In this document: positions 26,970 to 35,644 of the stretch, piece by piece
Layout of the letters: each line of letters opens with the position of its first letter
Numbering within the stretch: position 1 is the first letter of the stretch
Source: Variovorax sp. JS1663
GTDB lineage: Bacteria; Pseudomonadota; Gammaproteobacteria; Burkholderiales; Burkholderiaceae_C
DNA length: 64,000 nt
Assembly: GCF_002157355.1 (NCBI RefSeq)
Contig: NZ_LYMK01000007.1
Coordinates: 124,001 to 188,000, forward strand
Direction of reading: 5' to 3'
Program-made: the position numbers and the translations under genes
Notes under the pieces: generated by a model
Databases searched by the model: none
Seen by the model: only the letters and a program-made list of their open reading frames with translations
What the model was told of the DNA's origin: nothing

Positions 26970-27028
26970 ACCAATTAAGGTACTTTCTCATTAATTCACG
27001 GGAAAGCGAAACCATTAAAGGTACTTAT
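26970..27028. repeat. Candidate TnsB-binding repeats at the transposon right end
   Basis: ACCAATTAAGGTACTTTC (26970-26987) and ACCATTAAAGGTACTTAT (27011-27028) are near copies 41 bases apart, and a weaker relative with GGAAATTAACCTAAATT lies at 27041-27057. Repeats of about 20 bases outside tnsA are where Tn7-like elements carry TnsB sites. The region 26885-27060 is AT-rich and without genes. The exact end (a terminal ACA in this orientation) was not found. Confidence 0.45.
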
Positions 27029-27054
27029 TTCCTAGGCTAGGGAAATTAACCTAA

Positions 27055-27318
27055 ATTGATGACCTAGCGCGCGAGAAAGTCACGCGCAGCAGCGTAGCGA
27101 AATCTGCAGATGTCACGCAGAGCGGCAGCGCGTTCGCAGTCGCCAGCACGCCGGGTGCGCATGCGTGGCAGCAATCGAACGGCTGGCCAACTTGGACTGG
27201 TGGATTGAACGTCGGCACGGGCTCGCGCACAGGGCACGGCGGCGCCTATGCGGCCTGGAGCCTCAGCGGGTTCGAGCACCGGGGCGACCGACCAGAGGAA
27301 TTCGCGCAAGCGGTCTAG
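27055..27318 (+). pseudogene. Gene 3' remnant next to the transposon end
   Basis: From about 27055 to the TAG at 27316 a plus-strand frame without a start codon reads like protein (TGGLNVGTGSRTGHGGAYAA, then SGFEHRGDRPEEFAQAV). It begins where the TnsB-like repeats stop and GC content returns to the genomic level, as expected of a gene cut by insertion. No family recognised. The rest of the gap, 27319-27565, shows nothing I can name. Confidence 0.3.
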
Positions 27319-27565
27319 CAAGCGGCCCGGCCGGGTGTACCAGTTCGCCGCAGGTCAAGCTGTGAGCCCGCCTGCGCATGGCTCGCGGCCGAACAGCTAA
27401 ATCGCTGAGAGCGGACATCTAAAACGCTTCTAGGCGCGCTCCGAAGAGCATGGGCCGACGCCAATCAGTCCGTCAGGTGCTTCGTCAGTATGGCTAGCGG
27501 AGGGCGTCAGTGGGGCCGGGTGGTTCTTACACCTCCAAGGCCTGCCTTGCGAGCTTCCATCATTG

Positions 27566-27593
27566 ATTTAACATAATGCACATTGTGTTCTTC
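27566..27593 (-). other. XerC/XerD dif-like recombination site
   Basis: Read on the minus strand, the 28 bases end in TTATGTTAAAT, identical to the XerD half-site of the E. coli dif, preceded by the six-base centre TGTGCA and a less conserved XerC half GAAGAACACAA (6 of 11 matches). It lies between the accessory island and the first core gene. It may be the chromosome's own dif or the hybrid edge left by an element that integrates through XerCD. No xer gene is in the window. Confidence 0.6.
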
Positions 27594-27631
27594 AAAGAGG
27601 ATCCGGCTGCCACCCGAGGATCCCCATCGGC

Positions 27632-28300
27632 TCACCACTTGCCGTCGCTGGGTTTCGTGGCCTTGGCCGCGCCGGCGCTGCTCAGCAGCCGTACGGCATC
27701 CGGCCGATTCGCGCGCTGCGCAAAGTCCAGCGCCGTCATTCCCAACTGGTTCTTCATGGCGGTGTCGGCGCCTTCGTCCAGCAGCAGTTGCACCGCCTCG
27801 GTCGAGCCATACATCGCGGCCATCATCAGCGGCGTCGTGCCGTTGGGCGACTGCGCATCGATGAAGGCGTAGTTGTCCAGCAGCTGCTTCATGATCGCCA
27901 CGTGGCCTCCGGTGGCCGCGTAATGCAGCGGCGCCCAGCCCGGCTTGTTGACGTCGGCGTCCCGGGCGATGAGGCGCGTCACCAGGTCCTGCTGGCCTTT
28001 GAGCGCGGCGAGCATCAGCGGGCTTTCATCCTTGGCGTTGCGCACCTCCACATTGGTCTTGGGCGAATCCAGGAGCACCTGGATCACGCGTGGGGACGGC
28101 TCGCGCATGGCAATCAACAGGCCTGCCTGACCCTGCTCGTCGACGGTGTTGGGGTCGAAGCCACGGTTCAGCAGCGCCTGGATGCCACCGGCGTTGTCGC
28201 TGCGCACAGCCCGGAAGAAATCCTCGTAGGAGCCGGCATGAACGGAAAAAGATCCTGTAAAAACAGCAAGATACAAAAGCTTTTTAAAGTAATTTTTCAC
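27632..28300 (-). CDS. Periplasmic ankyrin-repeat protein
   Basis: The 222-residue protein starts with a signal peptide (MKNYFKKLLYLAVFTGSFSVHA) and then has about five ankyrin repeats, seen in the repeated patterns GGIQALLNRGFDPNT, NAKDESPLMLAALKGQQDLV, WAPLHYAATGGHVAIM, NGTTPLMMAAMYGSTEAV and LGMTALDFAQRANRPDAV. Such proteins bind other proteins in the periplasm; the partner is unknown. Its ATG overlaps the tatD stop (ATGA), so it is the last gene of the tatD row. It is the first gene past the dif-like site with core-genome character. Confidence 0.85.
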   Translation of the reverse strand: MKNYFKKLLYLAVFTGSFSVHAGSYEDFFRAVRSDNAGGIQALLNRGFDPNTVDEQGQAGLLIAMREPSPRVIQVLLDSPKTNVEVRNAKDESPLMLAALKGQQDLVTRLIARDADVNKPGWAPLHYAATGGHVAIMKQLLDNYAFIDAQSPNGTTPLMMAAMYGSTEAVQLLLDEGADTAMKNQLGMTALDFAQRANRPDAVRLLSSAGAAKATKPSDGKW

Positions 28301-29103
28301 GTCTTCACACCCTTGAAAAGGGCTTCGAAGTTCCGGCTGGTGGCTTCGCCGATGGTCTCGATCGGCAGTGCCCTGAGCTCGGCGATCTGTTGTGCCACGA
28401 AGGGCACATAGGACGGATTGTTGGTCTTTCCGCGGTAAGGCACGGGTGCGAGATACGGGCTGTCGGTCTCGATCAGCATGCGATCCAGCGGCACGAAGGC
28501 GGCCACTTCGCGCAGCTCGGCGGCCTTCTTGAAGGTCAGGATGCCGGAGAACGAGATGTAGAAACCCAGGTCCAGCGCGGCGCGGGCGACTTCGGCCGTC
28601 TCGGTGAAGCAGTGGAACACGCCACCCGCCGCCCTCACCCCGCCGTCTTCACCCTCCTCCTTCAGGATGGCCAAGGTGTCGGCCGAGGCTTCGCGGGTGT
28701 GGATGATCAGCGGCTTGCCCACCTGCTGCGCCGCCCGGATGTGCGTGCGGAAGCGGTTGCGCTGCCATTCAAGGTCGCCAATGCTGCGTCCGCCCTTGCG
28801 TTCTTCCATCTGGTAGTAGTCCAGCCCGGTCTCGCCGATGGCGATGACCTTCGGCAGCGCGGAACGGGACACCAGGTCGTCCACGGAGGGCTCAGTCACG
28901 CCCTCGTTGTCCGGATGGACGCCTACGCTGGCCCAGAAGTTGTCAAAATCGGACGCCAGGGCCTGTACTTCGGAAAATTCCTCCAACGTGGTGCAGATGC
29001 AGAGCGCCCGATCCACCTGCGCGGCGGCCATGGCCTGGCGGATTTCAGGCATTCGGCCGGCGAATTCGGGAAAAGTCAGATGGCAGTGGGAGTCGGTGAA
29101 CAT
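28297..29103 (-). CDS. tatD: TatD-family metal-dependent deoxyribonuclease
   Basis: The start is the ATG at 29103; longer readings add Arg-rich nonsense. The 268-residue protein has the TatD metal site: H6 and H8 in DSHCHL, Glu in GETGLDYY, His in LIIHTREA and Asp in ETDSPYLAP, on a TIM-barrel. Family members are 3'-5' nucleases acting on damaged or single-stranded DNA and in quality control. It sits downstream of holB and pilZ, a common betaproteobacterial order. Confidence 0.93.
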   Translation of the reverse strand: MFTDSHCHLTFPEFAGRMPEIRQAMAAAQVDRALCICTTLEEFSEVQALASDFDNFWASVGVHPDNEGVTEPSVDDLVSRSALPKVIAIGETGLDYYQMEERKGGRSIGDLEWQRNRFRTHIRAAQQVGKPLIIHTREASADTLAILKEEGEDGGVRAAGGVFHCFTETAEVARAALDLGFYISFSGILTFKKAAELREVAAFVPLDRMLIETDSPYLAPVPYRGKTNNPSYVPFVAQQIAELRALPIETIGEATSRNFEALFKGVKT

Positions 29104-29170
29104 CGCGGCAATGGAAGAAAAGGCGCTGCAGCCGCAGCGCCCGCGGTCCGCGCCACGGGGGCGGGAACGC

Positions 29171-29563
29171 TCAGATGGTCTGGGTCGGGCGGTCGGAGGC
29201 CATGGTGCCTCCGAGCGCCTCTTCGATGCGCGCCTTGAGCTGGCGCGACTTCTCATCGGAGGGAAAGCGGATGCCGACGCCGGGCGCCCGGTTGCCGGCG
29301 GCACGGGCCGGCGTGATCCAGGCCACCTTGCCGGCCACGGGATAGCGCTGCGGATCTTCCGGGAGCGTCAACAGCACGTACACGTCGTCGCCCAGCCGGT
29401 ACTCGCGGGAGGTCGGGATGAAGATGCCGCCCTCGGCAAACAGCGGGATGTAGGCCGCGTAGAGCGCGCCTTTCTCCTTGATCGCCAGTTGGATGACGCT
29501 GGGGCGAGTCGCGGTAGCGGCAGTGGCGGGTGCGGCGGGCGTGGGGGTGACAGGTGTGTTCAT
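29171..29563 (-). CDS. PilZ-domain protein (type IV pilus / c-di-GMP family)
   Basis: A 130-residue PilZ protein with an Ala/Thr/Pro-rich N-terminal tail of 20 residues. The PilZ core (IQLAIKEKGALYAAYIPLF, VYVLLTLPEDPQRYPVAGKV and GVGIRF) is clear, but the RxxxR motif for c-di-GMP is not evident, as in the stand-alone PilZ protein of pilus assembly. The ATG overlaps the holB stop (ATGA). In Pseudomonas and relatives pilZ also follows holB, which supports a pilus role. Confidence 0.88.
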   Translation of the reverse strand: MNTPVTPTPAAPATAATATRPSVIQLAIKEKGALYAAYIPLFAEGGIFIPTSREYRLGDDVYVLLTLPEDPQRYPVAGKVAWITPARAAGNRAPGVGIRFPSDEKSRQLKARIEEALGGTMASDRPTQTI

Positions 29564-30576
29564 GGGCGACGGCCGGCCGAGTTTAGGGTGCTTCGCGCTT
29601 CGCTCACAAGCGCCTCGAGCATCAGGCCCGCATTGAAGGGGTGTTCTGCGGTTTTTGCCGCATTCGCGAGGGATCGGGCCCAGCGCGCCAGCGCGGCACG
29701 GGGCGGCACGCCCGGGAGGTCGGCCGCCTCGAAGAAGCGCGGCGCGGCGCCGCTGTCCACGGCCATCAGGTCGTGGCACAGCTTCTGCAGCACGACGATG
29801 GCCTGGGCGGGCGCCTGGTCCGCCAGGGCGGCGACCTCGCCGCGCTGCAGGGCCTTGGGCAGCAGGCTCCAGGCCTTGGGCGACTGGCCTGCGGCGGCCA
29901 GGCGGAGCGCATCGCTGGGGCGGCCGCCGGCGGCACGCAGCAGGGCGGGCGCATCCGCGGCCGGTACGCCCTGCGCCACCAGCCAGTCGCGCGCCTCGTC
30001 CTCACCGGGCCAGGGCAAGGTGAAGCCGAGGCAGCGGCTGCGGATGGTGGGCAGCAACTGCCAGGCGGCTTCGCTGGCCAGCACGAATCGCACATCGCCG
30101 ACCGGCTCTTCCAGCGTCTTCAGCAGCGCATTGGCGGTGATGGTGTTCATCCGCTCGGCCGGATAGACCATCACCACCTTGCCGCGGCCGCGCGCGCTCG
30201 TGCGCTGGGCGAAGCCGACCGCGTCTCGCATGGCCTCCACGCGGATCTCGCGGCTGGGCTTGCGCTTCTTGTCGTCGATGTCGGCCTGGCTCTTCTCGTC
30301 CAGCGGCCAGCCCAGTTCCTGCATGGCGACCTCGGGCATCAGCACGCAGAGGTCGGCATGGGTGCGCACCGCGATCGCGTGGCAGCTGGGGCAATGGCCA
30401 CAAGCGCCCTGCCCTTCGGCCGGTTGCTCGCACAGCCAGGCTGCTGCGAGTGCCAAGCCCAGTTCGTACTGGCCCAGGCCGGAGGGGCCGTGCAACAGCC
30501 AGGCATGGCCACGCTGGCGCAGGAGCTCGGCCAGCGGTTGGCGCAGCCAGGGCAGCAGAGGTGCGGCATCGCTCAT
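29560..30576 (-). CDS. holB: DNA polymerase III subunit delta'
   Basis: Delta' is part of the clamp loader. The 338-residue protein shows [13 protein letters not shown] in the Walker A position with Gln replacing the Lys, as usual for delta' that does not hydrolyse ATP, then a zinc module CGHCPSC, then [10 protein letters not shown] and SRCLGF. The start ATG at 30576 overlaps the tmk stop (ATGA). Confidence 0.93.
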   Translation of the reverse strand: MSDAAPLLPWLRQPLAELLRQRGHAWLLHGPSGLGQYELGLALAAAWLCEQPAEGQGACGHCPSCHAIAVRTHADLCVLMPEVAMQELGWPLDEKSQADIDDKKRKPSREIRVEAMRDAVGFAQRTSARGRGKVVMVYPAERMNTITANALLKTLEEPVGDVRFVLASEAAWQLLPTIRSRCLGFTLPWPGEDEARDWLVAQGVPAADAPALLRAAGGRPSDALRLAAAGQSPKAWSLLPKALQRGEVAALADQAPAQAIVVLQKLCHDLMAVDSGAAPRFFEAADLPGVPPRAALARWARSLANAAKTAEHPFNAGLMLEALVSEARSTLNSAGRRP

Positions 30577-31217
30577 CGCACATCGCTCCCGGGCAGGCCA
30601 CGCTCTGCCAACGCCGCTTCGATCTGTGCCCAGACCTGCCCGCGCGAGCGGTTTGCGTCGATGCGCGCGAAACGCGGCGCCGCAGCCGCGCGCGCCGCAT
30701 AGCCGGCGGCAACGCGTCGGAAGAATTCGACCGGCTGCGACTCGAACTTGTCGGGCAAGCGCGCGCCGGCCAGGCGCTCGGCGGCGATCCCGGGCGGCAG
30801 GTCGAACCACAGCGTGAGCGCCGGCTGCAGCAGCGGCGCGTCTTCGCGGGCCTGCACCCATCGCTCCAGCGAGGACAGCACGGTCTCGTCGAAGCCTCGC
30901 CCTGCCCCCTGGTACGCAAAGGTGGCATCGGTGAAGCGATCGCACAGCACCACCTCGCCCCGCGCGAGCGCGGGCTCGATCACCCGCACGATATGGTCGC
31001 GCCGCGCCGCGAACACCAGCAGCGATTCGGTCAGCGGGTCCATGGCCTCGTTGAGGACCAGGGTGCGAAGCGCCTCCGCCAGCAGCGTGCCGCCCGGCTC
31101 GCGCGTGCGCGTGACCTGCCGGCCCGCGGCCTTGAACAGCGCTTCCAGCGCGTCGATGTGGCTGGACTTGCCGGCACCGTCGATGCCTTCCAGTGTGAGA
31201 AACAATCCTGTGCTCAT
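30573..31217 (-). CDS. tmk: Thymidylate kinase
   Basis: Makes dTDP from dTMP. The 214-residue protein has the P-loop [11 protein letters not shown], the DRF motif in CDRFTDAT, and the lid region. It overlaps mltG and holB by four bases on either side, the normal tmk-holB coupling. Confidence 0.95.
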   Translation of the reverse strand: MSTGLFLTLEGIDGAGKSSHIDALEALFKAAGRQVTRTREPGGTLLAEALRTLVLNEAMDPLTESLLVFAARRDHIVRVIEPALARGEVVLCDRFTDATFAYQGAGRGFDETVLSSLERWVQAREDAPLLQPALTLWFDLPPGIAAERLAGARLPDKFESQPVEFFRRVAAGYAARAAAAPRFARIDANRSRGQVWAQIEAALAERGLPGSDVR

Positions 31218-32236
31218 CGTTGCTCGCCCTTGGCCGGCGTGTCGATGCCGCGCTGGTAGCGGTTGACCGCGCGGTTGTGCTCGTCGAGCGAACTGCTGAA
31301 TTGGCTGGAGCCGTCGCCCCGCGACACGAAGTACAGCGACTTGCTCTGGGCCGGCTGCACCGCGGCCAGCAACGCCGCCTTGCCGGGCATCGAGATCGGC
31401 GTGGGCGGCAGGCCGGGGCGCAGGTAGGTGTTCCAGGGCGTGTCGGCCTGCAGGTCCTTCTTGCGCAGGTTGCCGTCGAAGCGGGCGCCCATGCCGTAGA
31501 TCACGGTCGGGTCGGTCTGCAGCGGCATGCCGACGCGCAGCCGGTTGACGAACACCGCCGAGATCTCGGCGCGATCCTTGGCGACCCCGGTCTCCTTCTC
31601 GACAATGCTGGCGAGGATCAGCGCCTCGTTGGCCGACTTCAGCGGCAGGTCGGAGGCCCGCGCGGCCCAGGCTGCGTCCAGCTTCTTGTCCATGGCGCGC
31701 ATCGCGCGCTGCAGCAGCGCGACGTCACTCGACCCTTTGGAATAGGTGTAGGTGTCGGGGAAGAACCGGCCTTCGGGATGCACGCCGGGCTTGCCCAGAT
31801 TGTTCATCAGCTCGTCGTCGCTCAGGCCCAAGCTGTCCGGCTTCAACTGCTCGGCCTTGGCCAGGGCCGCACGCACCTGGCGGAAGTTCCAGCCCTCCAC
31901 CAGCACGATGCTGCGGGTGGCCTCTTCGCCGCGCACCAGCATGTTGAGCAGCATCCGCGGCGTGACGCCGCGCTCGAGTTCGTAGCTGCCGGCGCGGATC
32001 TGCCGGTCCTGGCCCGAGAAGCGGAACCAGCCGTAGAGCAGTTGCCAGGGGACGGCCACGCCTGCGGCCTCCACTGCCTGCGCGACGCCTTTCGGCGTCG
32101 TGCCGGGCTCGACCGACAGGTCTACGGAGGGCGCAGGCAGTTTGAGCGGCTGCTGCACCCACCACAGTCCGGCCGCGCCGGCGCCGAGCACGACGAAGGC
32201 GGCGAGCAGAAAAAGCGTGAGGAGGAAGCGGCGCAC
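31214..32236 (-). CDS. mltG: Endolytic murein transglycosylase MltG
   Basis: MltG cuts nascent glycan strands at the inner membrane. The 340-residue protein has one N-terminal membrane segment ([22 protein letters not shown]), a LysM-like region, and the catalytic YceG core with Glu in [11 protein letters not shown] and the conserved [11 protein letters not shown] and [13 protein letters not shown]. It heads the leftward row mltG-tmk-holB-pilZ-tatD and is divergent from ygfZ with 77 bases between. Confidence 0.95.
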   Translation of the reverse strand: MRRFLLTLFLLAAFVVLGAGAAGLWWVQQPLKLPAPSVDLSVEPGTTPKGVAQAVEAAGVAVPWQLLYGWFRFSGQDRQIRAGSYELERGVTPRMLLNMLVRGEEATRSIVLVEGWNFRQVRAALAKAEQLKPDSLGLSDDELMNNLGKPGVHPEGRFFPDTYTYSKGSSDVALLQRAMRAMDKKLDAAWAARASDLPLKSANEALILASIVEKETGVAKDRAEISAVFVNRLRVGMPLQTDPTVIYGMGARFDGNLRKKDLQADTPWNTYLRPGLPPTPISMPGKAALLAAVQPAQSKSLYFVSRGDGSSQFSSSLDEHNRAVNRYQRGIDTPAKGEQR

Positions 32237-32313
32237 GGATCCGGTGGGACGAGGAAGAAAACGCGGTAGCCCTGCGGGCCGAACGGAACGGACCGGCCCA
32301 TGATAATTCAGCG

Positions 32314-33237
32314 ATGACCCCTGTCGTTCTGAACGGCGTAACAGCCCTTTCCCACCTCGGCGTGATCCGTGCCGAGGGCCCCGAAGCTGCCAATTTCCTC
32401 AATGGCCAACTGACCCAGGATTTCGCCCTTCTGGGGCCCGCAGAGGCACGCCTGGCCGCGCTGTGCACGGCCAAGGGCCGCGTGATCGCGAGCTTCATCG
32501 GCATCAAGCCGCAGCCCGATCGGGTGCTGCTGGTGCTCGGCCGCGACATCCTGCCCGCCACGCTCAAGCGGCTGTCGATGTACGTGCTGCGCGCCAAGCT
32601 CAAGCTCAGCGATGCCAGCGAAGACTTCGCGCTGCACGGCCTGGCCGGCACGGCGCTGCCCGCCAATGGCGTCGATGCCGGCGCGACGCCGGGCCGCTGC
32701 ACCGCCATCGGCGAGGCCCACGTGGTGTCGCTCAATCCCTCCGACGGCATTCCGCGCGCGCTGCGCATCGCGCCCGCCGGCAGCCCGCCGCCCGAGGGCC
32801 CGGCGCTCGATGCGGCGCTCTGGTCCTGGAGCGAGGTGCGAAGCGGCATCGTGACCGTCAGCACGCCCATCGTCGAGGCCTTCGTGCCGCAGATGCTCAA
32901 CTACGAATCGGTGGGCGGCGTGAACTTCAAGAAGGGCTGCTATCCGGGCCAGGAGGTGGTGGCGCGCAGCCAGTTCCGCGGCACGCTCAAGCGACGGACT
33001 TACCTGGTGCAGTCGCCGGCGCCGGTGGAGGCAGGCCAGGAGGTCTTTGCCGCAGGCGATGCGCAGCAGCCCGTCGGCCTGGTCGCGCAGGCCGCGCCCG
33101 CGCCGGGCGGCGGCTGGGCCGCGCTGGTGTCGATCCAGATCGCGGCGCTCGAATCGGGAGGGCTGCGCGCCGGCAGCGCGGACGGCACAGCCCTCACGGT
33201 CGAGCCCCTCCCCTACCCCCTGCTTGAAGACATCTGA
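32314..33237 (+). CDS. ygfZ: Folate-binding YgfZ protein
   Basis: YgfZ helps make and repair iron-sulphur enzymes with tetrahydrofolate. The 307-residue protein carries the family signature KGCYPGQE near residues 209-216 and the GcvT-like fold before it (FLNGQLTQDF). Divergent from mltG, a common betaproteobacterial arrangement. It ends eight bases before the convergent ybdD. Confidence 0.94.
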   Translation: MTPVVLNGVTALSHLGVIRAEGPEAANFLNGQLTQDFALLGPAEARLAALCTAKGRVIASFIGIKPQPDRVLLVLGRDILPATLKRLSMYVLRAKLKLSDASEDFALHGLAGTALPANGVDAGATPGRCTAIGEAHVVSLNPSDGIPRALRIAPAGSPPPEGPALDAALWSWSEVRSGIVTVSTPIVEAFVPQMLNYESVGGVNFKKGCYPGQEVVARSQFRGTLKRRTYLVQSPAPVEAGQEVFAAGDAQQPVGLVAQAAPAPGGGWAALVSIQIAALESGGLRAGSADGTALTVEPLPYPLLEDI

Positions 33238-33244
33238 GCCCGGC

Positions 33245-33457
33245 TCAGCAGCAGCGGCCCTTGCCGCTGCCGTAGCGGGCCTCCAGGCGCTCGCGGAAGA
33301 AGGCCTCGTAGCTCATCGGCGCCTGCTCCGGATGCGTGCGCGCCATGTGGCTGAGGTACGCGTCGTAGTCCGGCAGCCCGACCATCAACCGCAGCGATTG
33401 CGCCAGCGATCGGGTCAGGTAGCGCCCGGCCTCGGGCAAGGCGGCCAGCGAACGCAT
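33245..33457 (-). CDS. YbdD/YjiX family small protein (DUF466)
   Basis: This 70-residue protein carries the family pattern VGLPDYDAYLSHM and MSYEAFFRERLEARYG, ending in two Cys. YbdD proteins go with CstA-type carriers and are needed for pyruvate uptake in enterobacteria. The start ATG shares a base with the cstA stop (TGATG), which confirms the pairing. Confidence 0.92.
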   Translation of the reverse strand: MRSLAALPEAGRYLTRSLAQSLRLMVGLPDYDAYLSHMARTHPEQAPMSYEAFFRERLEARYGSGKGRCC

Positions 33458-35520
33458 CAGGCCGCCTGGGTGGGCATCGCCTCGAACGGCGTCTCGTGCG
33501 CCGTCGGCTTGTTCGATGCACGGGCCGCCAGCACGCTCTTCACGCTGTAGAACAGCACGCTCAGCACCACGAAGATGAAGAGCCCGCAGAGCGCGGCATC
33601 GAGCCGGTCGTTGAAGACGATGCGCGACATCGCCTCGGGCGTCTTGGCCGGCGCGAGCAGCACGCCCTTCTCGAGCGCCTCGGCGTACTTCGACGCGTGC
33701 GAGAGGAAGCCGACCTTCGGATCGGCCGAGAAGATCTTCTGCCAGCCTGCCGTCAGCGTGCACACCAGCAGCCAGGCGGCCGGCGCGATCGCGACCCAGG
33801 CATAGCGCTCGCGCTTCATGCGGTAGAGCACCACCACGCCCAGCATCAGCGCCACCGCGGCCAGCATCTGGTTGGAGATGCCGAACAGCGGCCACAGCGT
33901 GTTGATACCGCCCAGCGGATCGACCACGCCCTGGTAGAGGAAGTAGCCCCAGGCCGCGACGCAAAGGAAGGTGGCGAGCATGTTGGCCGCGAAGGAGTCG
34001 GTGCGCTTGAGCGCCGGCATGAAACTGCCCAGCAGGTCCTGCAGCATGAAGCGCCCGGCACGGGTGCCGGCGTCCACCGCGGTCAGGATGAACAGCGCCT
34101 CGAACAGGATCGCGAAGTGGTACCAGAAGGCCATCATGGCCTGGCCGCCGATGGCCTGGTGCAGGATGTGCGCCATGCCGACGGCCAGCGTGGGCGCGCC
34201 GCCGGCGCGACCGAGGATGGTGCTTTCGCCAACGTCCTTGGCGGTCTGCACCAGCATCTCGGGCGTGACCACGAAGCCCCAGCTCGAGATGGTCTGCGCC
34301 ACGGTGGCAGGCGTGTTGCCCACCAGCGCGGCCGGGCTGTTCATCGCGAAGTACACGCCCGGCTCGATGCAGGCGGCCGCCACCAGCGCCATCACGGCGA
34401 CGAAGGACTCGGCCAGCATGCCGCCGTAGCCGATGAAGCGCGCATGGCGCTCGTTCTCCAGCATCTTGGGCGTGGTGCCGGACGAGATCAGCGCATGGAA
34501 GCCCGAGACCGCGCCGCAGGCGATGGTGATGAAGAGGAAGGGGAACAGACTGCCCGACCACACCGGCCCGTTGCCCTGCGCGAACTGCGTGACAGCCGGC
34601 ATCTGCAGCGTCGGCGCGACGAAGACGATGCCGATCGCCAGCGCGATGATGGTGCCGATCTTCAGGAAGGTCGAGAGGTAGTCGCGCGGCGCCAGCAGCA
34701 GCCACACCGGCAGGCTGGCGGCGATGAAGCCGTAGCCGATCAGCATCCAGGTCAGCGCCTTGCCGTCGAAGGTGAAGAGCGGTGCCCAGTCCGGATTGTT
34801 CGCCACTGCCTGGCCGCCGAAGATCGCCAGCATCAGCAGCACGAAGCCGATCACCGAGATCTCGCCGATGCGCCCGGGGCGGATGTAGCGCAGGTACACG
34901 CCCATGAAGACCGCCACCGGGATGGTCGCGGCCACCGTGAAGGTGCCCCAGGGCGATTCGGCCAGCGCCTTCACCACGATCAGCGCCAGCACCGCCAGGA
35001 TGATGATCATGATCATGAAGGTGCCGAAGAGCGCGATCAGCCCCGGCACCGTGCCCATCTCCTGCTTGATGAGGTCGCCCAGCGAGCGGCCGTCGCGCCG
35101 CGTGGAGATGAAGAGCACGATGAAGTCCTGCACAGCCCCTGCGAACACCACGCCGGCCAGGATCCACAGCAGCCCGGGCAGGTAGCCCATCTGCGCCGCC
35201 AGCACCGGCCCGACCAGCGGCCCCGCGCCCGCGATGGCCGCGAAGTGGTGGCCGAAGAGCACGTTCTTGTCGGTCGGCACGTAGTCCAGCCCGTCGTTGT
35301 GGCGGTACGCGGGCGTCATGCGCTTGCCGTCGAGGCCCAGCACGCGCTCGGCGATGAAGAGGCTGTAGTAGCGGTAGGCGATGAGGTAGGTGCAGATGGC
35401 GGCGGCCACCACCCAGAGGGCGCTGATGGCCTCGCCACGCGCCAGGGCGACGGTGCCGAGCGCGAACGCGCCGACGATCGCCACGACGAGCCACACCAGG
35501 TGGCGGCGGATGCTTTGCAT
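33457..35520 (-). CDS. cstA: CstA-family pyruvate/peptide transporter
   Basis: A 687-residue membrane protein with about 16-18 hydrophobic helices. The CstA signature is present (HHFAAIAGAGPLVGPVLAAQ near 60-80). The start ATG at 35520 has AAGGAG at the right distance. CstA-type carriers take up pyruvate and possibly peptides under carbon limitation. It is coupled to the YbdD gene. Confidence 0.94.
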   Translation of the reverse strand: MQSIRRHLVWLVVAIVGAFALGTVALARGEAISALWVVAAAICTYLIAYRYYSLFIAERVLGLDGKRMTPAYRHNDGLDYVPTDKNVLFGHHFAAIAGAGPLVGPVLAAQMGYLPGLLWILAGVVFAGAVQDFIVLFISTRRDGRSLGDLIKQEMGTVPGLIALFGTFMIMIIILAVLALIVVKALAESPWGTFTVAATIPVAVFMGVYLRYIRPGRIGEISVIGFVLLMLAIFGGQAVANNPDWAPLFTFDGKALTWMLIGYGFIAASLPVWLLLAPRDYLSTFLKIGTIIALAIGIVFVAPTLQMPAVTQFAQGNGPVWSGSLFPFLFITIACGAVSGFHALISSGTTPKMLENERHARFIGYGGMLAESFVAVMALVAAACIEPGVYFAMNSPAALVGNTPATVAQTISSWGFVVTPEMLVQTAKDVGESTILGRAGGAPTLAVGMAHILHQAIGGQAMMAFWYHFAILFEALFILTAVDAGTRAGRFMLQDLLGSFMPALKRTDSFAANMLATFLCVAAWGYFLYQGVVDPLGGINTLWPLFGISNQMLAAVALMLGVVVLYRMKRERYAWVAIAPAAWLLVCTLTAGWQKIFSADPKVGFLSHASKYAEALEKGVLLAPAKTPEAMSRIVFNDRLDAALCGLFIFVVLSVLFYSVKSVLAARASNKPTAHETPFEAMPTQAA

Positions 35521-35644
35521 GCGGATGTCTCCTTGTGTATCGGACCCCAAGGAGTGTCGCGAGGCGGGTCGGCGCAGGCATCCGTCACACCGCGCAGCCG
35601 GGTTGCGTGGTGTTGCCTAAGGGAAAACCCTTGATTTTGCGATG

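Noticed and set aside
27319-27565. Possible tRNA or IS end in the gap before the dif-like site
   Set aside because: No cloverleaf could be drawn and no inverted terminal repeats or transposase fragment were found.
33236-33248. TGAGCCCGGCTCA as a terminator between ygfZ and ybdD
   Set aside because: Stem of only five bases with no T-run; could be chance.
33245-35581. A 778-codon frame overlapping cstA on the same strand
   Set aside because: Only its last 70 codons are real (the YbdD gene); the rest is a low-complexity shadow of cstA.
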